From Drosophila miranda (Eukaryota; Arthropoda; Insecta; Diptera; Drosophilidae): a stretch of DNA of 64,000 nucleotides. Both the position numbers and the translations under genes were made by a program. Where the stretch lies: positions 790,001 to 854,000 of the forward strand of contig NC_046673.1 in NCBI RefSeq assembly GCF_003369915.1, read 5' to 3'. The notes beneath the pieces are model-generated. The model was not told the origin of the DNA. It did no database searches and worked only from the letters and a program-made list of their open reading frames with translations. Numbering within the stretch: the first letter of the stretch is position 1; the number at the start of each line of letters is the position of its first letter. Shown here piece by piece: positions 1 to 9,125 of the stretch.

Positions 1-1670
1 AGAGAAATGAGAAAAAAACGAATATATGTATTTGAATAAAATTGCATTCACAATTTTTAAATGCAGCGTTTTGCAATTAACCATTTTGAAAATGATGCTT
101 GCGGTGGGGTTATGGTGGCACAATCTTTTATAATGAAATAGAAAATTAAATAAGCAATAGAATCGTAAGATTGCGACACAGTGGTGAGCGACAAGCTTAG
201 TGAATCTTAGCGCGCCAATCTATCGATAGCCATTATTCGATATCTGCGTTGCGTTTCGTTTCGTTTGGCTGGAATGGAGCTGCCAGATCGTCGTATCGTG
301 ACACTCATACTCACTGACACGAGCACACACACTCCCATCCAATTGTGGTCATCTTTTGATATGTGTTGTGTTGACGCAGCGCTGTATTTGACTGCGCGTT
401 CTAGCCGGAAATTTTGCGCGTTTTTCACTCCGTTGTTGTTACACGATCCAAAAGTATACCAAAAATGTTTCAATAATCGTAAGCCGTGTGCAACGCGAAA
501 TGTGAAAAAGAGACGGCCCTGCATAAAGCTAGTAATGAAGAGTTCTGGGCGTCCGAGAGCCCCAGCAGATGTGCAATTTTATAGATGAAATGCCGACAGG
601 CCCAATCGTCAGTCAAAACCAATCATCTATGAGTGAACAAGAGAACGCTTGAGTTGTTCTTTTATTAAAGTAATACTAAAATCAGTGGAAACTCGCAGAA
701 TACATTTTAGTATTTGAAACACATGCAAAATAGACAGAAAAAAAAAACACACACACCAGTGCACACGCCAGTTGATAGTGTATATGCGCATGGGGGAGTG
801 TATGTGTGTGTGTGTGCGGCTGTACATATACACATAATCATGTGAAAAATCGATTGGAAGTACTGGAAGCCCCACCACTTGGATTGGAAGTCACTGGCAG
901 TCAGCGGCGGCGCCAATCGAACAAGAAGAAGCATCCGCGGCATGCACTAACTAGTAGTAAAAAAGAAAGAAGCGGAAAGAAAAACCAAAAAGATCCAAAA
1001 TATACCAATTATCGCACAAAAAGGCGCGCGCGCCTAGCAAACATTCACAGTGAAATTACGCAAAATCGGAAGTCGACGCTGGGTGGAAAAGGTGCGCAAT
1101 CAAGTTAGCGCAGACGAAAACCCGTCTGCCTACAAAGCTTTATTTCCCTATGAATGATATATTTTCTATTCTGGTCATATTTGCATGTGCTGCAACGATA
1201 GATCTTATTGGAAGTAAAGAATGAGGAGGAGGACGATCATCGTTTCGAAAGGTATTGCGAATTGATTGACAGGCGGAGGAGGCAAATGCGCAAAAGAGGT
1301 GGAAGAAGCGGAAAGAGAAATCAACAACTGGCTGGCAGAGCGAAGCGTAGAAAACCGAGAGAGAGCGTGGACGCACACATATTTCTTTATATAACGAAAA
1401 AAATCGGAAACGGCAAACAAAACAAACAGAGAAAGAAGTAGAGCACAAAAGATATAGATAGATAAAGTGAGACAGAGAGAGAGAGAGTGAGAGAGAAAAA
1501 GCGACTCACCAAGTTACGGCCGTTAGATGAGGCATCTCAGGAGCAGTCGCGAGAAGATCAAACCAAAATCCAAATCCAAGTCCAGATACATCTGCCAGGA
1601 GCCGCACCATCAAAAGCACTGTTGACCAGGGAGACGACAATTTCGATTGTTGTTCCGGCTTTGACCAATA
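1..1670. other. Upstream region and probable 5' UTR of the STPR gene
   Basis: No convincing coding region is seen. The stretch holds a DREF-type box near 221, a short TG/CA-rich stretch near 795-830, purine-rich GAGAGA tracts near 1473-1497, and several short open frames on both strands that look like chance ORFs. An in-frame TGA at 1662-1664 lies just before the ATG at 1671, so this part is most likely promoter plus 5' untranslated leader of the downstream gene. The transcription start cannot be placed from sequence alone. Confidence 0.5.
221..228. promoter_or_regulatory. DRE box (TATCGATA)
   Basis: A perfect palindromic TATCGATA, the DREF/BEAF-32 binding site common at Drosophila housekeeping promoters. 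It lies about 1.4 kb before the STPR start codon, so it could mark that gene's transcription start region or serve a gene to the left of the window. Confidence 0.55.
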
Positions 1671-1865
1671 ATGGAACCAGATCCCAATGGGATAAAAATA
1701 GAGCCCACACTTGACCATCACCAACAGCAGCAGCAGCATCCCCAGCAGCAGCAGCAGCAGTACGCCACCCATGTGCTGGCTATCAATGGACCCAATGCAC
1801 GCCTACTCATCGAGCATCCCTCAGCGCTGTTGGTACCCCTCTCCACCCATCACCAGCAACAGCTA

Positions 1866-1897
<32 letters not shown>

Positions 1898-2651
1898 CGT
1901 TCAGCAACAACAGCAGCAGCATCATCAGCAGCAGCAGTTCCAACAACAGCAGCAGCATCATCTCCAGCAGCAGCAGGATCAGCTGCAGTTCCAGCATCAG
2001 CAGCTGCAACTCAGTTTACCCACCGCCTACACACACCAGCAGCCCCTTTCATTGAAACAACAGCCGCCGCCTACGCCGTTAGGGCCCACGTCGAGTGCCA
2101 GCTCCGCCTCAGTCACCGGGACATCGACGCATCAACAGCGCTGGAACGAGAGCCCCGAGGCCCGCCAGCGCCGCCTGGCCAGAAATGCTGAGAGGATGCG
2201 CGAGCGACGACAGCGAGAGAGCGAAGACGAGTACCGGAAACGGCTGCTGCGCAATGCGGAGGCGAACCGGCAGAGACGTCAGAACGAGTCGGAGATCGAG
2301 CGTGCGATGCGGTTGGTAAGAAATGCGGCGCGACAGCGGTTGCGTCGGGCCATGGAGTCGCCCGACCAGCGGTCAAAGCGGCTGTGCAAGCTGGCCGAGC
2401 GGATGCGCATGTACCGAGCCAGCGAGTCGTCCGATCAGCGAAAACAGCGGCTGGCCGAGATGGCGGCCCGGGCGCGCCAGCGGATCGCCAACGAGTCACC
2501 GGAGGAGCGCAAGGAAAGACTGAGAAAGCTGAACGACTACGCCAAAAAGGTCAGAGAAAAGAAAAAGATATTGAAGCATGTGCACGGTGCAGTGTCGTCG
2601 GTGGTGGTTACGACGACGTCCTCCTCATCGTCAACGGCAACGACGACCGCC

Positions 2652-2687
<36 letters not shown>

Positions 2688-5680
2688 GTGTTGGCTGTTG
2701 CAGCAGCAGCAGCCGCCGCAGCGGCGGCAGCCAATTGTAATAATGAACATAATATTAATTTAAACCAGGCAAACGTTACGACGGTATCCGCCCCTCAGGC
2801 ATCGAGCACGCCCGCACCCGGAACTGGAGCAGGACCCGGAAGCAGCGCCAGCACGCCCCAGGCTGTCTCAGAGGACCTGCAGCAGATGCAGCACTCGATC
2901 TCGGCCATCACCTATGAGGCGTTTAACGGTCAGGGCATGTTCATCGCCCATGGTCTCACTCGTCCACCCATGCAACTCAAGCAGGAGCCTCAGACCCCCC
3001 AACAACAACAGCAGCAGCTCCAACAGCAGGCGCAGCAGCAACAGCTGCAACAGCAGCAGCAGGTGCAGCAGCGGTACGCTATCGCCGGCCAGCAGCAGCA
3101 GCAGGTGACGGCCACTCTCTTAGAGAGTGGCGGCGATCAGGGAAGCATATTCGTTCAGCAGATTTACGGCGAGGACCCGGGCAAGGGACCTAAGCTGCTG
3201 CAGGCGCACGTACCGCACTTCAGCATTGCTTCCGGACCGCTGGAACTATATCCGCACAAGTACGCCAAGAAGCAGGAACTTCAGGTGCGTATGCAGCAGC
3301 CATAGCAGAGATCGGGTAGATCGATACCGTCATCGATAACTCTCCACACACACACACTGCAACGCACTCCACAAGCAACTGTCAAAGATCGAAATTGAAT
3401 TTGAGTTCGAGTTCGAGCTCGAGCTCGAGCTCGTAAGCTTTGTCTCAGTATGGACACAGACACAATACACGACAAACAGACCGAGAAAGACAGAAACCCG
3501 GACAAGCAGAGCTGCCTCAGGAGTCAGAGCTGCTTTGTTTTTGTTCCTTAATAGGAATGGGCCAATGACCCATTTCGAACCACGCCAACTTGACACTTTT
3601 ATTCGTTTTGTTGATGTTTTTAAATTGTTGTCCGTTACTTTTTCAAATAATTTTTGTTCGGTTTCCCCTAACACACGAGAACACACACATGCACAAAAAC
3701 ATAAACTCTGACCGGTGGGAGAGTGGTTGTAAGATCAGTCTAAAATTAATTAATTAACAATTTAGAGTGTAGATAATGTAGAAGAGATGTAATGAAAATG
3801 GAAAAAATCAAGAAACGTTTTACCAACAAGAACCAAATCTAAAAAAAGTGTCTTTTAATTCGATTTTAAATTTCACGAAGGAAAGAAGAAATTCCGGCGA
3901 AATGTCCTTTTAATGCTTTTCTAACGGTTGATCTCTACCGTTGTTAGCTTTGCGCTGGCGTGTGTGTGTGTGTGTGTGCACTGCTTCATCGTCGTCAATA
4001 TCATTACCATCTCTCTTTCTCATTCATTCGTTCTCGTTTACCAACCAGTCATGAAGGCAGCTGATCTAACCTCACTTTCTATCTCTTTCCCCCTCTCCGT
4101 CTATTGTACCACCTCACTCGCACCGACAATCTCACAACAATTCGCAGTCGGCCAACGGCAACAATGCAACAGCTGGAACGGTAACGGTGTCCTCCGCTGG
4201 AACGAGCGGGACCAGCGACAACAGCAGGTCTGTTAGTCTGGGACAGAACGAGGCCAAGGTAATCATGACCACCGGCGGGGGCGACCAGCAGCAGAAGGTC
4301 CTCAAGTCGGCGGGACAAGCAACGCCCCTCTACAACCAGTTCCCCTACCTGGCCACCTTTCCCAGCAACACCAGCACAGCAAGCACCACCGTGACGACGT
4401 CGAACGTTAGCGCGGCCGGGGTGGGGTCGGTGTCAGCGGGGGGAGCCGGTGGGACCACCACCACTACCGCCTACTACCCCATGTACCACAATGGCTTCCA
4501 GCTGGGAATCGGGCCGAGCGCAGTGCCGCCGCCCTTCACACCGGTCCACTTTACCAGTGCCAGCGGCGGGAGCAGTCCCACTTCGACGGGCCAGTACAAC
4601 ATACTCACGGCAACCTCCACCAATCCCACGCTGACCGTCACAAGCCTGGGCCATCAGCAGCAGCAACCCCAGCAGCCGCAGGAGCAGATCGTGGCGACGG
4701 TTGGTCGTGGAAGGCCGAGAAAGAACGTAATGGTGAGCCACTCGGGCGGCGAGGAGCAGCTAAAGGTAAACACCCTGCTGGAGCACGAGCTAAACCAGAT
4801 GCTCGCTGTCCCCCAGCTGAGCACCACTCCAAGACGGGGCCGGCCCCTCTCCCAGCCGACTCAGCAGCAGGATCTTGGAGGATCACAGGGCCATATACAT
4901 GTACATTCCACGGCGGATGGAGACAACAGGTCGCCTGGCACGCCACGACGCAGCGGACCCAACAAGTACGAGACAGAGGATGAAAAGCGCCTACGGCTGG
5001 ACAAGATGGCAGCCCATCAGCGGGCGGTACGGGCAAACGAGACGCCGGAACAGCGAGCCGTGCGGCTACAGAAATTGAGCGAGCGGGCACGGTTGAAGCG
5101 AGCGCAAATTCGGGCCACAGAAAACAACGATGAGCGTAAGGAGCGGCTCTCCAAGCAGGCCGAGTACGCTAGAATGCGACGAATGCGCAGCCACACGCCG
5201 CGCAGCAGCTCCGCCAGCGCCGAGTTCCGGGCCAAGACGGAGGAGGAGACCTCGGAACAGCTTTACGAGACGGATGACGGCGTAGGCGTTGGTTCCGGCG
5301 ACAGTTTCGTGACCGTGGTCAAGTCAGACTCGCAGCTGGACGGCGATGGCTCCAACGACGAGCTTGCGTCGCTTCAGCTGCAGCAGCACGAGATCCACCA
5401 GATTGCCGGCAACCTCCAGCAGCACCCCCATCATGAGGCCATCGTGCTTAACCAGCAGCACCGCCTGGTGACACTCGGACAGCACCAGCAAGGTTACAGC
5501 AAGCTGCAGACTGTCAAGGAGTATGCCGCTGCCAGCGGAGGTACAGGAGTGACAGTAGGAGGTTCTGCGTCCGGTGGGGGATCCAATGCTGGGGGCGGTG
5601 GTGGCAATGGCACCGGGGCACCCGAAAACAACGACATGCTGAAGATACTCGAGCCGATCATCGTGATGAAAACCAAATGA
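1671..5680 (+). CDS. STPR-domain, AT-hook, glutamine-rich nuclear protein (two exons)
   Basis: Exons 1671..3284 and 4148..5680 (863-bp intron, donor CAG|GTGCGT, acceptor TTCGCAG|TCG, phase 0 on both sides) encode about 1048 residues. The start follows an in-frame stop at 1662. The N-terminus is Q/H-rich. Residues about 160-297 hold six exact 23-residue repeats, each opening E-S-x-x-E/Q-R and carrying an R-L core; this is the STPR (score-and-three peptide repeat) DNA-binding fold known from Bombyx FMBP-1. Poly-Q and poly-A runs follow. Exon 2 carries two AT-hook cores (GRGRPRK near residue 724, RRGRPL near 766) and a second block of three 23-residue repeats near 812-893. The likely role is a nuclear DNA-binding regulator. 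Reading through the donor adds only six residues (V-R-M-Q-Q-P) and stops at 3303-3305, so intron retention would give a 544-residue form with repeat block 1 only. Family assignment is firm; targets are unknown. Confidence 0.85.
3285..4147 (+). other. Intron of the STPR gene
   Basis: Starts GTGCGT and ends in a long pyrimidine tract followed by TTCGCAG. It contains a perfect GAGCTC-rich short repeat near 3405-3433 and a TG run near 3961-3978. The first 21 bases stay open in the exon 1 frame before a TAG. No separate gene is seen inside. Confidence 0.7.
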
Positions 5681-6253
5681 GAGTCGAGGAGGCGCAATAG
5701 GTGCGCCATGAATCGCTAGAAAAGCGATCGATTAGAAGTGCAGTGTGCCTGGCAATCCAAGTTAAGGTTTGCGCAACCAGTTGATCGCTAGGTCCATAGG
5801 GCTCCCCAGTACGGAGAAATCCGTATCCGAAAAAGTGTCTATAGCTAGGAATAAGAGTGTTTTTTTTTCTGCGTTGTGGAATTTTGTGTTTGTCCGTGTA
5901 AAAAGTGGGAGGGACTGGGAAGACGAGTGGCAGCTGTGTCTACTTTTAGGTTAGAAAGGATATGTTTACCAAAGGATGCTTGGTTTTGGTTTAAGCATAC
6001 CCCACAATTACCATTTACCCACCATCCTCTCTCAAGCACAAGAAAATTGTAAGGCCCCCGAAAGCAGAGCCGATATAGAGAGGGATCCCCTCAAGAAATG
6101 TAAGCATGGAGGAGCAGCGCGCCCTACCGTCACGACTATCGAGAGAGAAACGGTGCTGTCCGATAACACAGCACAACTTAATGTGAAGAGAGATCAACTA
6201 ATCCTAATCCAGAGTATGTAGTGCGTAACCAGATCACTAAGTAGATTTATGTA
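5681..6253 (+). other. 3' untranslated/intergenic stretch after the STPR gene
   Basis: No coding potential is evident; short frames here lack composition or motifs of real genes. It is probably the 3' UTR of the STPR gene. No canonical AATAAA was found before the transposable element that begins near 6254. Confidence 0.45.
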
Positions 6254-6841
6254 TTAATTACACAGACCCACAAAAAGGTGTCGTGCGCGGCTGACTAGAG
6301 TACCATACCCCCACGTATTTTGGTGCGCTAAACACGAATCCAACGTCAGATTTGCTCCATCACGCCAGGTTCTTTTTGTTCTTACCTCCAACCAATATGG
6401 TCAAAATATGGTGGCAAAATAGTTGAAAAATTCATTAGATTCGCTGGAAACTCGTTACTCGGTGGTTTTTTGGGGTCGCTGATTTCGAATTTGATGTCAG
6501 TTTTCTTGTTTCGAGAGTGCTTTTCTCTTCAAAAGATCTATATAGATGTAGATGTCGCAAGGTCGGAGAGCTATTCGCTTGAAGTGAACCCGGCCATATT
6601 GGATCCACCACTTTAAATTTTTGTCTGACTTTAAATTCATAATTATCGACCCCAAAAACCCCAGAAAAACGTGTTTCAATCAAATCTGATCAAATAATTT
6701 CCATCATATTTCGATAAAATTTTTTTTTTTCTTTAAGGTTGGAAAAAATAGCCTGACGTGTTCAGCGCACCAAAATATGTGGGGGTATGGTACTCTGGTC
6801 AGCCGCGCACCACACTTTTTTTTGTGTGACTGTGTTATTAA
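6254..6841. mobile_element. Palindromic non-autonomous DNA transposon (MITE/foldback) with TTAA-like flanks
   Basis: The ends form a long imperfect inverted repeat: about 6258-6336 on the left pairs with about 6758-6837 on the right at roughly 85-90% identity by eye (shared core GAGTACCATACCCCCAC). Pairing continues weakly inward: GGTTTTTTGGGGTCG near 6463 pairs with CGACCCCAAAAACC near 6648, so most of the element folds on itself. TTAA occurs at 6254-6257 and 6838-6841, compatible with a piggyBac-type target duplication, though the flanks are AT-rich. There is no open frame, so it would depend on a transposase elsewhere. It sits between the STPR gene and Dph7, ending 76 bp before the Dph7 DRE box. 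Confidence 0.75.
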
Positions 6842-6917
6842 TTTTTTTAAATTAGCAACAAATACAAATAAATATAATAAGAAATGCATATTTTTGAAAT
6901 GCTGGGTGTATGGGGTC

Positions 6918-6925
6918 TATCGATA
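6918..6925. promoter_or_regulatory. DRE box upstream of Dph7
   Basis: A perfect TATCGATA 46 bp before the ATG at 6971. Its position argues that transcription starts downstream of it, so the in-frame ATG at 6884 is unlikely to be used. Confidence 0.6.
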
Positions 6926-6970
6926 GCCGTAAGAAAATCGCAATCGATTCAAAGTCTTGCCGACCCTAAA

Positions 6971-8050
6971 ATGGCCAGGTTCAGAACATTGCACAGCGTG
7001 GATACAAACTACTCGGCTGATTCCGTGGAGTGGTGTGCTCAGGATGGTCACCATGCCTACTTTGCTTGCGGAACCTACCAGCTGGTTGAAGCGGAGGAGA
7101 ACAAAGTCACCACCAAGAACCGGCCCCGCAAGGGACGCGTTTACCTTTACCATTTTGACGCAGGGAGCGGAGCACTAGAGCGGGTGCAGAGTATTGAGAC
7201 GGCGGCAATTCTGGATATGAAGTGGTTGCCAGCGTGGAGCAGCGACAGTAGCCCACTTCTGGCCACAGCCAACGCCTTGGGGGAGGTAGAAATCTACGAG
7301 CTGCTGTCGGATGAAAAGCAACTGCAAAGACGCACGTGCTTAGGTCTGACAGCTGCGGAGCCAACTGCTGAGGCTCCACTGGCCCTGGCCTTGGACTGGC
7401 AACGCGATGGAGATGAATTGCAGCTGGTAGTCTCGGACTCGAAAGGAAACATCAACCTTTTGCGCTACACCCCGCAGGAAAAACTGTTCGTCCTCAGCGC
7501 ATGGAATGCACACAGCTTTGAGGCCTGGACTTGTGTTTTTGACCGCTGGACACCGCATCGCGTGTACAGTGGTGGCGACGATTGCCTCCTCCAGGCCCGT
7601 GATTTGCGCACGGAGCAGCTTGTGTGGACGAACAGGGCGCACCAGGCAGGCGTTACCTGCCTGCTCAGCCATCCGAAGCAAGATTACCAACTACTCACGG
7701 GCAGCTATGATGAACAGCTGCGTGTCTTTGACACGCGCGTGATGAAGCGCTCGCTGGCCGAAGTGAATCTGGGGGGTGGAATCTGGCGCCTCAAGCCGCA
7801 CCCCAATCGAACGGATATCATCCTGGCCGCCTGCATGTACAAGAACTTTAGTGTCGTTCAACTCGACCTGGAGAATTCGGCAGTAACGATGCTGGGCACA
7901 TACGACGAACATTCGAGCATATGTTATGGCGCAGACTGGAATCCGAGTCTATCCGAGGGCGATGGACTAATGCACATGGCCACCTGCTCGTTCTATGATC
8001 ACAAAATGTGCGTGAGCAGCTTTGATCTTGGCTGTTCCCAGACGGATTAA
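6971..8050 (+). CDS. Dph7: Diphthine methylesterase, WD40 protein (Dph7/WDR85, CG3184 orthologue)
   Basis: A single-exon gene of 359 residues. It shares with human DPH7 the opening D-T-x-x-x-A-D-S-V-E-W-C, the block A-x-x-A-H-x-F-E-A-W near mid-protein, Y-S-G-G-D-D, L-x-T-G-S-Y-D-E, and the closing A-T-C-S-F-Y-D-H. Dph7 removes the methyl ester from diphthine methyl ester on elongation factor 2, an intermediate step of diphthamide synthesis in the cytosol. The open frame extends upstream to ATG 6884, but that stretch overlaps a TATCGATA promoter box and has no homology, so I place the start at 6971 (M-A-R-F). A polyadenylation signal follows at once. It is a compact housekeeping gene in the same direction as the small gene downstream. 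Confidence 0.9.
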   Translation: MARFRTLHSVDTNYSADSVEWCAQDGHHAYFACGTYQLVEAEENKVTTKNRPRKGRVYLYHFDAGSGALERVQSIETAAILDMKWLPAWSSDSSPLLATANALGEVEIYELLSDEKQLQRRTCLGLTAAEPTAEAPLALALDWQRDGDELQLVVSDSKGNINLLRYTPQEKLFVLSAWNAHSFEAWTCVFDRWTPHRVYSGGDDCLLQARDLRTEQLVWTNRAHQAGVTCLLSHPKQDYQLLTGSYDEQLRVFDTRVMKRSLAEVNLGGGIWRLKPHPNRTDIILAACMYKNFSVVQLDLENSAVTMLGTYDEHSSICYGADWNPSLSEGDGLMHMATCSFYDHKMCVSSFDLGCSQTD

Positions 8051-8429
8051 ACAAATAAATTTTAATTGTGTTTACATTTCGATAATTTCGCTTTTTTATC
8101 GATGGGAACTGATTAGGTGCCTCCGTGACAATCTCATCCCATTTATTCCTTTTTTGTTTAAATACATGCTAAAACTAATATAATAAAAGTGATTACCTAA
8201 AAATGTAATAGTATTGAATAAAACTGATACAAAAATGTATCGGATACAATTTTTTTTTCAGTGCTGAGGGTGCTAGCAAGCTATTAATTCTATACCGAAT
8301 AAAAATATCGAGGAATATCATATTCATTCATGAACAAAAAATATCGATAAGTTATTCATTCCGTTCACTCCAGTGAATAGTTCCTTTTTCTTCGTTCGTT
8401 CATGAACGACCCAACACTGATAATTAAAA
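8051..8429 (+). promoter_or_regulatory. Spacer with DRE box upstream of the small coiled-coil gene
   Basis: Contains TATCGATA at 8342-8349, about 80 bp before the ATG at 8430, so it is the likely promoter. Several short palindromes flank it (GTTCATGAAC near 8400, TTCACTCCAGTGAA near 8367, and TTCATGAAC near 8328). Confidence 0.5.
8054..8059 (+). terminator. Polyadenylation signal AATAAA of Dph7
   Basis: A canonical AATAAA four bases after the Dph7 stop codon, giving a very short 3' UTR. Confidence 0.6.
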
Positions 8430-8995
8430 ATGAAAGATATCAACACAAAATCTCTAAAGCAGGAGCTAAACAGCATCCAAGGGGCCCACCAGCATATTAT
8501 AAAATTTGTAGATGATACCATCGAGAGCATTGAGCAAGCCAAGTCCTGGCCACAGTCAGCCACAGCCCTAAACGAGCGCAACTTGAAGCTGAGCAAAGAT
8601 CAACAGGAAGCAAAGCTGGAAGAACAAGCGCTCCAAATGCGCATAGATTCATTGGGTAGGTTCCAGGGACAACATTATCATATAAACCCCATACAATATC
8701 CACTGTCTGCTTCTCAGGTAAAGAAAGAAATGTGGAGGACGCCTACGCCTGCATAGTGCAGAACCTCCATAACATTGGCTGCACCTTAATGCCCATACGA
8801 GACGCGGACTGCAAGACTCTCTATATGTTCGATTTTGGCGGCAATCGATCTGTGACAGTTCAGTGCAATGGCGGTCATATCAACCTAATTGACATGAGTC
8901 CTCGTCGAAAGAACTTTACCGAGATAAAAATGTTTCTCAACCAAAGCCAGGACCTGATGGGCCTGATCACCAGCTTGGGGATGGACGACCAGTAG
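8430..8995 (+). CDS. Small coiled-coil plus globular-domain protein, candidate kinetochore Spc24-like subunit
   Basis: Exons 8430..8655 and 8718..8995 (62-bp intron, G|GTAGGT to TTCTCAG|GT, phase 1) encode 167 residues. Residues 1-75 are charged and helical, typical of a coiled coil (K-x-x-x-Q-E-L..., Q-E-A-K-L-E-E-Q). From about residue 80 on there is a compact domain with alternating strands (T-L-Y-M-F-D-F-G-G, V-T-V-Q-C-N-G-G-H-I) and a C-terminal helix. Size and layout resemble the RWD-type Spc24/Spc25 subunits of the Ndc80 complex, and the C-terminal pattern resembles Spc24 by eye, but identity is too low to be sure. If correct it would act at the outer kinetochore in chromosome segregation. 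The gene is real: conserved splice borders, promoter box and open frames. It converges on Pink1, ending 130 bp away. Confidence 0.75.
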
Positions 8996-9125
8996 AATAG
9001 TTTGTGGTAGTGCGGTTAATTTCGAATTGTTTATAAATACATATGTAAAATATAGGTATCACACGCTTTTCCATTTGATTTTATCAGAGTAACAAGTAAA
9101 CGAAACATCTGTGTACGGGGCGGGC

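Noticed and set aside
4187-5680. Second STPR block as an independent gene starting at GTG 4187
   Set aside because: There is no ATG near, a strong splice acceptor ends at 4147, and the phase matches the donor at 3284, so it is the second exon.
6884-6970. In-frame N-terminal extension of Dph7 starting at ATG 6884
   Set aside because: It overlaps a TATCGATA promoter box and shows no resemblance to Dph7; the match to the family begins just after M-A-R-F at 6971.
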